The notes beneath the pieces are model-generated. The model saw nothing but the letters and a program-made list of their open reading frames with translations. It searched no databases and was not told where the DNA came from. A program made the position numbers and the translations under genes. Below are positions 44,381-55,539 of a stretch of 64,000 nucleotides of DNA, piece by piece. Source of the stretch: Laccaria trichodermophora (Eukaryota > Basidiomycota > Agaricomycetes > Agaricales > Hydnangiaceae); NCBI GenBank assembly GCA_018417955.1, contig JACTVC010000001.1:434001-498000 (forward strand). Direction: 5' to 3'. How positions within the stretch are numbered: the stretch's first letter is position 1; the number at the start of each line of letters is the position of its first letter.

Positions 44381-46143
44381 ATGACCCGAGCTACCCAGTT
44401 CACGAACATTATATTCGACCTCGGAAATGCTCTATTCAAGTGGTCACCCGAAACCAAGACATCCATCTCCTCGAGAACGCTTCGTGACATACTATCCTCT
44501 CCGACCTGGTTTAATTACGAGCGTGGTTAATTGGCCGAAGAAGAGTGTTACCAACAAATAGGCGAGGAGTTCAACATACTCTCAGAAGAGGTTCGACGCG
44601 CATTTGACTAGGCGCGGGAGTCGCACGTCGCTGATGAGGCGCTCATTGATCTAATTCGTGACCTCAAAACTCAATCCGACGGCCGTCTCCGTAAATTTGC
44701 CATGTCCAACATCTCTCCTCCCGATTGGGCCGTTTTGCGAACTAAGCCTGCGGACTGGTCGATCTTTGATCAGGTTTTCACATCTGGGAGTGCGGGGGAA
44801 CGGAAGCCCAACCTTGGCTTCTACGAGCACGTCCTCGCGAGCACGGGAGTTGACCCCCGTCAGACTATTTTTGTTGACGACAAATTAGAGAATGTGATCT
44901 CCGCCCGTTCTCTGGGTTTCCATGGCATCGTCTTTGATAGTCCTGAGCCAGTCAAGCGGGCCCTCCGTAATTTAACTGGTGATCCTCTTGCTAGAGGTCA
45001 GCGTTCCTTCACGAGAATGCTAGCAATCTTGTCTCTGTCACGGAAAATAGTGACAATCATGAAGCCGTTTTGTTGCAGGAAAACTTTGCGCAGCTTCTTA
45101 TTTTGGAAGTGACTGGTGACGGGTTGGTCTTAGGCCCACCTCAGAATTCGTGACGCTGACTTGCAATTTTTCAGTAATCTAGTTAATTTGGTAGAACATC
45201 CCCGAACGTGGAGCTTCTTCCAAGGTGAGTTTTTTCTCAAATTCTCCAGAACCGCGATTCCGACATCGTAGCAAGGCAAAGGTCAGCTAACCACGGAAGA
45301 ATTTCCATTTGATCTTGACACAACGTCGTTGGGCCTTACTGTCATGAAGCAGGACAAGGCCGTCGCGAATTCGGTTATGAACGAGATGCTGGAGTATGTC
45401 GACCATGATGGCATCATTCAAGTAAGGGTGAAACCCCCTCTATGAAAACATCATTTCAGCTAACATTGTGGGCTCTAGACGTACTTTGACCATCGACGAC
45501 CAAGATTTGATCCTGTAGTGTGCGTCAATGCCTTGACGCTCTTCTATACGCACGGTCGCGGTTCAGAATTGAGTCGGACCCTCCAATGGATCCACAAAGT
45601 CCTCTTAAACCGGGCATATCTGGATGGCACACGTTACTACCAAACCGCAGAGTGCTTTCTATTTTTCCTTAGCCGTCTATTGGCCAGTTCTGAGGATCGG
45701 GAGCTGCATGCTCTCCTCAAACCACTCCTTAGAGAAAGGATACAGGAGCGCATCGGTGTCGAAGGTGACTCAATTGCGCTTGCCATGCGAATCCTCGTCT
45801 GTGATTTTGTTGGGCTGAGGGATGAGATTGATTTGCGCTCTCTCCTTCCGTTGCAATGCGAAGACGGTGGTTGGGAAATAGGATGGATTTATAAGTATGG
45901 GTCATCAGGACGATCGGCAATCGTGGTCTGACAACGGCCCTTGCACTCAACGCATTGAGGGCAATGAGTCAGCCATACGTGGCAACTTCAGAACCTCTCA
46001 AAACCGCTGCTACGAAATCGCCCAATCATAGTTCCTCCCTATTCTCCGGCAGACAGGCTCGCAGCAATTCCTTCAAGAATTCATTACAATGGATGTGGCA
46101 CGGCGGGAAGTTCAAGAAATCAATGGAAATCAGCGGCAGTTGA
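44381..46143 (+). pseudogene. Decayed HAD-fold/terpene-cyclase (drimane-synthase-like) gene
   Basis: From the ATG at 44381 an N-terminal haloacid-dehalogenase-like domain reads IIFDLGNALFKWSPET (nucleophile Asp), with later KFAMSNISPPDW, SGSAGERKPNLGFYEHVL and TIFVDDKLENVISARSLG. After short introns, a C-terminal cyclase-type domain has FPFDLDTTSLGLTVM, which contains a DxDTT motif, then RPRFDPVVCVNALTLFY, YQTAECFLFFLSRLL and LQCEDGGWEIGWIYKYGSSG. This combination is known from fungal drimane-type sesquiterpene synthases such as AstC/AncC, where HAD is the phosphatase part. The copy is broken: TAA at 44528-44530, TAG at 44609-44611, a frameshift near 45010 (RSF to ENASNLVS) and another near 45910 (SSG to IGNRGLTTAL). 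It also lacks an obvious neighbouring terpene cluster. The C-terminal tail to 46143 is Ser-rich. Confidence 0.75.
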
Positions 46144-46241
46144 AACTTGAGGCCCATGGGAATTTGTAGATTTTAGCCATTGTACATTGACATTCTGTGA
46201 CCTATTTGATTAGGTTCTAGATAGATTGACGCACCCGAGCT

Positions 46242-48155
46242 TCAACCACATAGAAAGCGTTTGTATACAGGATTGTTTGTTTCCTCGACATATGCGAAGT
46301 CGAGCTTAGTTAAAAACTCTTCAAAAGCCTGACTGTCACTTGGTGGCACCTGAATGCCCGCTAAAACCTTGCCCAAATCTTTTGAAAAGGTGTTAGTGAA
46401 TGGTTCACTGGTTCACGTTTGACTGACCAGCTCCATGGTTCCTATAATGGAACAAGGATATATTCCAACCAAGCTGGAGGCCTAACAGAAACTTTCTGAG
46501 AGCCCCTGGTCGCTCAGGAAATTCTGAGATAGCGTTAGCCGCCAGATGGAGAGGGTGTGATTGAAACATGCTCGCCGAATCTGAATACTCTCTCGTTAGA
46601 TACCTGTGCCAAACCCCCGATCATATATCGAACATGGCTTTTAGCGAATTCATCGTCGCTGATATCAAAACCTTGCATATCCGCTTGCTCCAAAGCCTTC
46701 AGTACGTCTCGTACCTCGCTCTCCCTGGAGTTGGATTCCAGTTTGAAGGACATGAGGACGTGAGCTCGGTCTCCAGAGATATTGTATCGATAAATAAATT
46801 CTGTCACTGCGCGTGGATGGATAACGGAGTGTAAGGCAATGAAACTAAAAATAAAGTGTCATCTTTCAACCCAAACCTATTGTTGATACACACCTTCCTG
46901 GTTTTTCTGGGATCTCGACGCTCAGGAGGGCTTCTCGACCCTCTCCTAGTTCTGCACGTTCTGCAACGAACCGTAATCTGTCGAAATTCATATTTGCACC
47001 GCTCACGACTACTACAAATTTCTTTTGTGCCCCAACCAAATCGTTTTCAGCAATGTAGCGCTTCAGGCCTGCTAATGCTAGAGCCCCTGCTGGCTCAGTG
47101 ATTGATCGGGTTTCTTGAGCAGAAAATGTCAATATTGCACCACTCTCGAAGATATCATGGACACGGTTACCTTCGAATATATCTTTTATCGCAGCACAAA
47201 TTTCATCGTTGTCGACTTTGACAATCCCGTCAAGCAAATTTTGGCATATCCGGAAGGGCTCTTCTCCTACAATCTTGACAGCTGTCCCGTCACTGAAAGG
47301 TCCGACCTCACGCAACGTTACACGAGTGCCCTTCTCGATGCTGCGGTCCATTGCATCTCCATCGATGGTTTCCACGCCTCTGACCAAGGTATTCGGGCTG
47401 CCAATCCTTTTGACGTACTCACAGATTCCAGCTACCAGGCCGCCCCCACCAACAGCAGCAAAGATTGAGTCTAGCTGATCTGAATCGGCCAGCTGCTTTA
47501 GAATTTCCATCCCTACGGTACCTTGACCCGCGATGACAAGGGGATCATCATATGGGGGGACGAAGGTCAGGCCGTGGGCCGCAGCGAGACGAGCACATTC
47601 CATCTTGGCTTCGTCAAAATCCACTCCGTGTAAAATAACCTTGGCACCCAGACGCGCTACGTTGCGCACTTTTATAGAGGGAGTACCTTGCGGCATTACG
47701 ATCGTGCAAGGAATTCCGAGACGTGCACCAGAAAGGGCGACACCTTGGGCATGGTTTCCTGAAACATGGGATAAAAAGAATGAGTTTTATGGAAAACTGA
47801 GGGCATTAGAAGCGTGGTGACTTCAATCATACGCACACTGACCAGCGCTGCATGTCACGACGCCTTTCCAGCGCTCCTCATCGGATAAGCTAGCCATGAA
47901 ATTGTATGCGCCGCGGATCTTGAAGCTGAAGACCTCCTGAAGATCTTCGCGCTTGAGCCAAATTTGGTTCCCAAGCTTGGAGCTTAGATTGGTTGCGAGG
48001 ATCAATGGGGTTTCCTTCAAAATCTCGTAGACTTTAGAGGTGAGGATGAGCCTCAAATAATCGGGTGTATTAGATGGTAAGAGAAGATGTTTTGCAAGAC
48101 GAGGATAAGAAAGCGGCTCTGGAGCATTTGAGGCATATTCGATGATTGCAGACAT
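46242..48155 (-). CDS. ILV1: Threonine dehydratase (threonine ammonia-lyase), biosynthetic
   Basis: The start is [20 protein letters not shown] at 48155. The PLP-enzyme fold shows [20 protein letters not shown] (Schiff-base lysine in SFKIRGA), [11 protein letters not shown] formed by splicing, and [20 protein letters not shown] as the phosphate-binding glycine loop. Two C-terminal ACT-like regulatory domains follow (SVEIPEKPG onwards, and [14 protein letters not shown]). The protein ends KRFLCG at 46242. It converts threonine to 2-oxobutanoate and ammonia, the first committed step of isoleucine synthesis, usually in mitochondria and feedback-inhibited by isoleucine through the ACT domains. 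I see no clear mitochondrial presequence. Introns are short and few. It is head-to-head with the PHD gene, 104 bp apart, and convergent with the terpene-cyclase relic. Confidence 0.95.
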
Positions 48156-48259
48156 TTGGGCCGTTTGACCGTTGACGGAAGAACTTTTTCAAGTCCACAA
48201 CTTCTGTCATAGTTGTGATCACCTGACTGAATCAAGCTTGAATTGCTTCCACTGTGACC

Positions 48260-50392
48260 ATGGCTCAAGCTGCAATGGGGCCTCCTCTCTCCCCTAGGGA
48301 AACTAGACGTTCAGGTCGGCGCTCAGCTCCTTCTACTTCCACCAGCACCTCCAAATCACCAGACTCGGATCAACCTCCTCGTCAGAAGGATGGCGTGCCG
48401 CGTCCAGCGCCCACCTCTACCGGCAACGGTGGTAGAACCAAACGCTTGAAACAAGAAGACCTCGAAGAAAACGTTGATGACAGAAGAAATTCATCTTCTA
48501 CCTCAACCCCTGCCTCAACCTCATTCGCCTCTAACCCTACCGCGGTCCCGGGGGGAAAGTCAAAACGAAAAGTGAAAGAAAAAGACAAACAGCTGGCGAT
48601 CGATGAGCATGGAGACCCTCCCAGCGCTTCTGCTGAAGACCACCCTCCCGACGCTGTAGAGGAGGAGGAGCAAGGGATCACAAGATGCGTTTGTGGGAGT
48701 TCTGGTGTGTTGACAGTCCGCTTCCCATTCTCTTTTTTTGCTAACTGATAGCAAAAATTGCAAGGAGAGGATGACCCGGATGCGGGGGAATTCATGGTTC
48801 AGTGTGAAACCTGCAAGGTGTGGCAGCACGGCTTATGTATGGGGTACCAATCCGAGGATCAGGTTCACGACTACGACTATTACTGTGAGCAATGCAGACC
48901 CGAGCTCCATGTAGATCTTATCAAGTGAATTCCTTCTATTTTGTTTCTGAATTGGCCGCTGATTCAAGATATAGAAAGCTTTCCAAGCGGCCGCGTCAAA
49001 CCTCTGCGGGTTCTCATCATAATCCCGTTCCCTCCACGTCGAGGGTGTCTCGTTCACACTCACCATCCCATTCGCTCAAACAACCATCCAAACGACGTAA
49101 TACTATGAATAGCAGGGATGCCGCATTCGATGAAAGTTTAAAGGAAATTATCGAAGCAACGGCTGCTGAAGCCGCTGCACATGGCACAGTCATCTCTGCT
49201 GTTCCTTCCGTTGATGTTTCTCCAACTCAAGAGGTAGAAGAAGAAACTGAAGCTCAGCAAATCGCAAAAAGGAAAAGGAAACGTAGCGAGGATGACGTGT
49301 ATGCCTCGATTCTCTAATCTAACAATGTTTTGATGTTAACTGTTCAGCGAGCAGGGTCCCGAAGAAGAGAACGCGGTCTGCTTCAAGTGCGTCTGATCGC
49401 GCATCCATTATTCCTCAAGACGACGCTTCCCCACTCGCGATCTTGGAAAAATCACTTGCCCCAGTCGCCCCACAACCACCTCCTAAAAGCTCGGGTCGGA
49501 ATAAGCGAGGTGGACGGAAAAATGCCAATGTTGACACAGTCGCGTCAGTCGATGGGGATGAAGGTAAAAAAATACATGAGACATGGGAATTGAACTTGGC
49601 TGATCAGGCTCAGTCCCCACAGCACCAAAACGTACCAACAACAGCAGTCGCTCGAAGGGCTCTACGACTGCAAAACGACCCCCTTTTTCTCATGTTGGGT
49701 CTCACGGTTCAGGCAACGACCACAGCGCGCGTCGAAATCAGTCTGGAGGAGTTGCTGGACAAGCTATTGCACCTGTCAACACAGAATCCTCGCGTGCATA
49801 TCGGAGTTCGCATGCATATGCAGTTTCACAACAGTCTCTTTTTACATCATGGAATCTTCCGGATTACCTCGCGCATCTTGAGGAGATGCTGCCAACGGAT
49901 ACTCCTCAGCCCCTAGAGGTTCGTGCGGGTCCTGGAGTTGCTGCTGGAGGAAGGGGTGAGAGCACAGAGTGGACGATGGAGCGAGGTGTGAAGGTTAAAT
50001 GGCCAAGTAAACGCATGAGCGTTGGCGATATGAACAAGCGAGTGAGGGCTCTGGTGGAATGGGTTGGGAGGGAACAAGCAAGCGCTCTCGATCGTGGGCG
50101 TAGGAGGATTGCCTTGGAGAGGGCTCTTTACGAACTGGCCTCCGATCCCGGTGAGACTGAAGCAACAAATTTTTCTACTGGAAATGTGGAACCATCCCTG
50201 GCGTGCTCTATGGAGGCAGATTCTCGACAAGGCCACAGCTATCATCTAATACACAACACAACTCACCCATTGCCTTCGACAATGAAAACAATGGAGGAAC
50301 TTATGGAAGAACTGATTGGATTCCAGGAGAGATTTGGACCGGGTGCAAAAAATCGAGAGAGGGAGAGGAGAATGCTTGTTGGTGCTTCATGA
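48260..50392 (+). CDS. PHD-finger protein (Cti6-like)
   Basis: The N-terminus MAQAAMGPPLSPRETRRSGR is basic and Ser/Thr-rich. One PHD finger is formed across an intron: TRCVCGSSGEDDPDAGEFMV, QCETCKVWQHGLCMG and YYCEQCRPELH, with the Cys4-His-Cys3 spacing. The long remainder is disordered, with several basic nuclear signals (KRKRKRSEDDV, KKRTRSAS) and a C-terminal helical part (MSVGDMNKRVRALVEWVGRE and MEELMEELIGFQERFGPGAK). Yeast Cti6 links chromatin to the Sin3-Rpd3 deacetylase and Cyc8-Tup1; equivalence here rests on the PHD plus general layout, so it is inferred. The ATG at 48260 is the first in frame after the ILV1 promoter gap. Confidence 0.82.
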
Positions 50393-50544
50393 CGCATAAC
50401 CACTCATTTTCTACTTAACATGAATGTAATAATACACGGTTGACAATTCTGATATGACCCTTGAAAAAAGTGTTTTCGAGAGAATGAACGTGCACAGCCA
50501 CATGTCAGTTCAGCTTAGCTCGTCATAATATTTGATTCTTAGAC

Positions 50545-53500
50545 ATGGAAGACCCACCCGACCTCTCCGATAGCGAAGACTATGGAGGACATGAGGATCA
50601 CCACGGAGATTACTCTCAGCGAATGGAAGAACTTTTCGATGACACAGACGACGACTCTAAGGACGATGGAGAAGACGAGCTTACCGATGAAGAGGAGGGT
50701 TTCTTATATACTGGAATGGACGCAGAGGACCCCTCAGTCGGATATCGGGAACAACTTCGAGATGTTCTGGAACAAAATGAGGACGAGGAATATAACTCAA
50801 ACGCGGACGAGGTGGAGCGCTCGCCGGCGTTGGACAGCGGCGCTAGGGCGTCAGTCGATGACGACGAGGAGCTACTGGTTAGCAGTCTCCATGCCTTCAA
50901 TGAAGTCTGAGCTGGAACGCTGATGTATAAACTAGCAACGCGATGACTCTAACTCCTTGTTACATTACTCTTCTGGCACGATGTTGTCACCACCTTCAAG
51001 AGTTACGTCTCCGGGAATACAAAGCTTGAAACTATCTCGGCCGTTTTTGCACCCTACCGTTTCCCGACTCCGTTCCTACACTCCTCAGCCCTCCATCTCG
51101 CTTGCCAACGAAGCAGCGACGTCTTCATCGCACTTTACCGTCGCTTCACCTTCACCATCTCACTTTTCCTCCATGTCTCGCCTATCATCTTCATCCAACC
51201 TCAGGAACACACAGAATGACCAATTTCATGAACCAACGCATATTATTGACCGTGACGTGTTCAAATGGACCGATCTCGGTGCAATAACACAGGAAATGTA
51301 TCCCAAACCCTCGGCAAAGGCTTCCTCGGTCCTTGGGACGTCCTCAGCAGGGTCACCTACCGTCTTAGCTGCCAATGGCCTGCTTTGTGTTGGAACTGAG
51401 CAAGGAAAAGTATACGTCTACGATTTCAAGCAGACACTAAAGGCAGTCTGTGGGAGTGACCTGACAGGTATGCTCGCTTCTTCAAGCATTAACTATCGCT
51501 CACGTTTTCGGAAAAGCCAAACATGGCTCGGTGACCTCCATAGCACTATCTGATGACCATACGTGTATAGCTTCTGGCCACATAACTGGTCATATTCACC
51601 TCTATGACTTGAAAAAACCGAATTCCCCATTCCGATCTGTGCCGCCCGTCACTTTATCTGCTGTATCCTCTGGTCGCAAAGAAGGCCACTTGGAAGGTTC
51701 TTGTATTGTCAGCATCGGTTTCATAGCTGGAAGACATACAGCGATTGTTTCTGCAGACGAAAAGGGCTTGGCATTTTTCCATTCTCTGGGAAAGCTACTC
51801 TTCGTGGAAGCACCGGACATTCTTCGCATTCTTGGGCGATACCCTGACGCCTCACTTTCATTGAAGCCTCCACCACGACATCTGCCATCCCTCTTGCAGA
51901 ATAATGGACTTGAACAACGGTCTAATGTGCGTGCAAATCGATATACCATCTTGGCTATGGCACCCTTGCCACTAGGTACACCAAACCAGACAGACGCTTA
52001 CGATCTTGTTGCTCTCCTTACTCCCACAAAATTGGTCGTCGTCGGTCTGCGACCGACCCCGAAAACATGGTTCAAATTTCCTCGTGATCTAAGTGAAGGA
52101 ACGTCGAGGTCTGGGTGCAAAGGCGTACTGGCCTGGTTTCCAAGCGTTTCACGTTCGACCTCACCGAGATTATCCGAAGCAAGTCAAGCCGGAAAGCAAA
52201 AAGAAGGCTCAAGTGAAAGTTCAGTCGCCCCGATGCTTGCATTTACATGGGGAACGTCCCTTCGTCTCGTTCGCGTGTCAGAATCAAAAATTATGGCACC
52301 GGCAAAAAAAACTAAATCCGATGGGGTTGAGATGGAAGTCGGGACAATTGTTCATGAACTTGTGAGAAAATGGATAATGGAAGACGATATTCTCTCTGTC
52401 CAGTGGTTGAATGTCAATGTGGGTTCGTTCACTTCAATTCATGGTGTTAAGAAGATGAAAATCTTACAATGTAATATGGTATACAGCAAATCGTCGTCGT
52501 CACTTCCACGACTTTAGGAGTGTACGACATCACATTGTGTCGTCTAATTGAACAGGTTGATTTTGATGGCATGTCATTATCGCCATCGAACCAAAGTACT
52601 GAGACGAACGCGTCCGCACGAGCGGATACAATCCACATCGTCTCGCATCGTGTCCGCGTTTATAAAGGAAAAATCTTTCTGTTGGTACGCTCATTCTTTT
52701 TCTACTCCAGTTGTATTTCTGAATAACGTGTTCACGTGGTAGGCTAGAGACCGATTTCAGGTCGGTACGCTGTTAACTTGGGCTGATCGCATTCTCGCAT
52801 TGGTACAAGCTGGACATTTTCTCAAGGCAATCGACCTCACACGAGCATACTACACTGATGAAGCACCTGGAAATAGGAATGGACTTCCTGATGATCCTGA
52901 TCTTCGAAAGGAGGTCATCGGTGAAAAGATGAAGAGCCTAATGAACGCCTCCAATCTCTGGGCATTTTCTGAAGACCGCATGACTGATGAAACTCATTCA
53001 ACGCCAGATGGTCGTGGCGTGGATCGTACCTCCCTATTTGAAGCCCTCGTCACGATTTGTTGTCGTGCTTGCATCGCACTGTCCGATTTCGAGTTTTTGT
53101 TTGAAGATTTGTTCCAGAAGTATGACGATGCAGGTATAACGACGATCTATCTTCGTCAGCTGGAACCTTTTGTTTTGGACAACGAAATTCAGCATGTACC
53201 TCCACGTATAACCCAGAGACTCATCCATCTTCACGAGGAAGATGGTCAACCAGAGCACGTGGAGCGCGTCATTTGGCACATGGATCCTTCGTGTCTAGAT
53301 CTGAACCAAGCCATTCGCCTGTGCCAGAAGTTTCACTTGTACGACGCCCTCATCTACATATACATCCGTGCGCTTCAGGACTATGTTGCGCCCGTGGTTG
53401 AACTCCTTGGACTCGTTCGACGTGTCCAGCAGTATGAAAAAGCTCAGACAAAGTCTTTTGACGAACAAGGATTAATCTTGGATGATTACACCATTGGACC

Positions 53501-55409
53501 TATTATTGCTAATGCGTACAAAGTGTACCCATACTTAGCCAACATTTTGTCGGGGCTCATTTATCCAAGCGAGGAATCCTTGTCGGCCCTAGACGCTGTC
53601 AAGGCAAAGGTTGATGTTTACACGTTTCTCTTTTTTGGCCGTTCCAATGTTTGGCCTCCCGGCGAAAATGGCCAGCTTGTCTTGACTTCAGATGAGGAAG
53701 GAGGACCAGAGCCGACGTACCCTTATGCTCGTCAGCTTCTGCGATTCGATTCAGAGTCCTTTCTTCATTCTCTCGACATTGCCTTTGAAGACGCCTTTTT
53801 GAACGAGGAATCCAGGAATATCAACCGTTTAATCATTGTCAGAATTCTGCTGGAAATCATAGCTTCAGGCGATCTGCCACCGAAAGACGTCACTTTTGTG
53901 AATATTTTCATTGCACGAAACGTGCCCAAATATCCTCAATTCTTACAAGTTGCACCAAATGTTCTTCACGCTATTCTGGTCAACCTCGCCCAAGATCCTG
54001 ATAGCAGAACACGTGAGGATCGGCAGCTTGCAGTTGAATATCTACTTTCTGTGTACAATCCTCACAAAAGTGATCGATTTATCGCCCTCTTTGAAGCTGC
54101 CGGTTTCTACCGGATCCTTCGGTCGTGGTATCGTCAAGAGAGACGGTGGCCGCAGTTACTTTCAACTTACTTCGATGATCCCCAGTTTCCCACCTCGGAC
54201 GTTTTGAAGAAGGCGAACGAAGTGCTCTCTCTTTCATGCCGTTCAAACAAGAGTGTTGTTCCTAGCGGTCTTGCGGGGACAATTTCCGACACTCTCCCGA
54301 AGCTATTGCGTGCTAGTATTCGGGGTACTGCGATCATCCTTGAAGAGTATTTGCCACAACTCCACCAACAAGCTCTGGACTCACTAGATTTTACTGAAGA
54401 TGGCCACCAGAGTCAATTCGAATATCTCGACTGCTTGCTTGGGCCCCTCAGTAGCAATGATGAAGGTTTCGCAACTCATCACGAAAGCGAGAAGTCCGAT
54501 AGTCTGGGAAATCTTCGTCAACTATTCATTGCTCTCCAATGCCAACTCCATCCTGAGGGAGTAATTGAGCTCCTTCAATATTTACCATCGGAAAAGCTTG
54601 ATTGGACGCAGGTTTTACAGACTTGCGAAGCAAATGAGGTACTCGACGCTGCTGTGTGGACAACAAACAAAATAAGCGGTCCTCGAGAAGCGCTTGTTCA
54701 AGCAGGTTCCTACCAGCAACGTCTGACTCATCAAATTGCACAAGCACTTCTGGAGAGTTCCTTGCGCAACACTCAACATCCTCTGGAAATTTTGCAAGCC
54801 GTGGGCCGGATAGGGACCGCGATATGCCTTGAACATTCTCAGGGACCCCCTACCACCGAAGTCTCTTCGGAAGATTTGTGGTTTTTGCTTTTGAGCCGTC
54901 AAATACAGACCGTCCAGCTCCTCGCTGACTCACAGCCCTTGAAAGACAGGGATTCACAATTCATAACAAAAAATGACTTGGAATACGTGCTTTCTTCAAC
55001 ACGCTCGCTTGTACAAGAAACATTCGGGGCTCTGGTGTCAATCACATCAACACGGGCTGTGTCGTTCCCTCGTCTTTTCAAACGCCTTGTTAATTCTGCC
55101 CCTACATCTATGGGCAACCATTACACAGAATTCAGGATCGTCCTCGGGGGTATGCTGGACTCATATCGTTCAGACGGCGACATGTTGGTAATGACAAAAC
55201 ATCTCGTCGATAGTGATCTGTTTGATGTTATTGCCGCCCATCAGCGTGAGCGAGATCGAGGATGGTCTCCCCAGCGGGGCATTTGCAACACTTGTCGCAA
55301 ACCGTTGGCACACATTGAGAATTCAATACAAGCTCTCAGTCACGATCCATCCATAGTTGCCTTCCGATCTGGGGCGATTTCCCATAGACGTTGTTTGCCC
55401 GTAGGATAG
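50545..55409 (+). CDS. VPS8: Vps8, CORVET tethering complex subunit
   Basis: The N-terminus (MEDPPDLSDSEDYGGHEDHH) is strongly acidic, followed by a Ser-rich stretch. A beta-propeller region contains TVLAANGLLCVGTEQGKVYV, HGSVTSIALSDDHTCIASGH and GHIHLYDLKKP. The large exon from 52750 encodes an alpha-solenoid with VQAGHFLKAIDLTRAYYTDE and FLFEDLFQKYDDAGITTIYL, the Vps8 signature region. The C-terminus (GICNTCRKPL, SGAISHRRCLPVG) looks like a partial RING-H2, shorter than usual for the family. Vps8 pairs with Vps3 in CORVET, which tethers Rab5-positive early endosomes before fusion. The last exon is over 2.5 kb, unusually long for this window. It converges on COG2, 130 bp apart. Confidence 0.92.
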
Positions 55410-55539
55410 CCATAGTGTACGCCCGGTTACCTCCGCCCCACTCCTGCATCTTCGCAATCCAGCTCGAGCTTCAGTCCTTGGAATCAGCTGACATCTTCGT
55501 GATATCTTCCCATCAGATGGCGCTTCATCGTGATAAACC

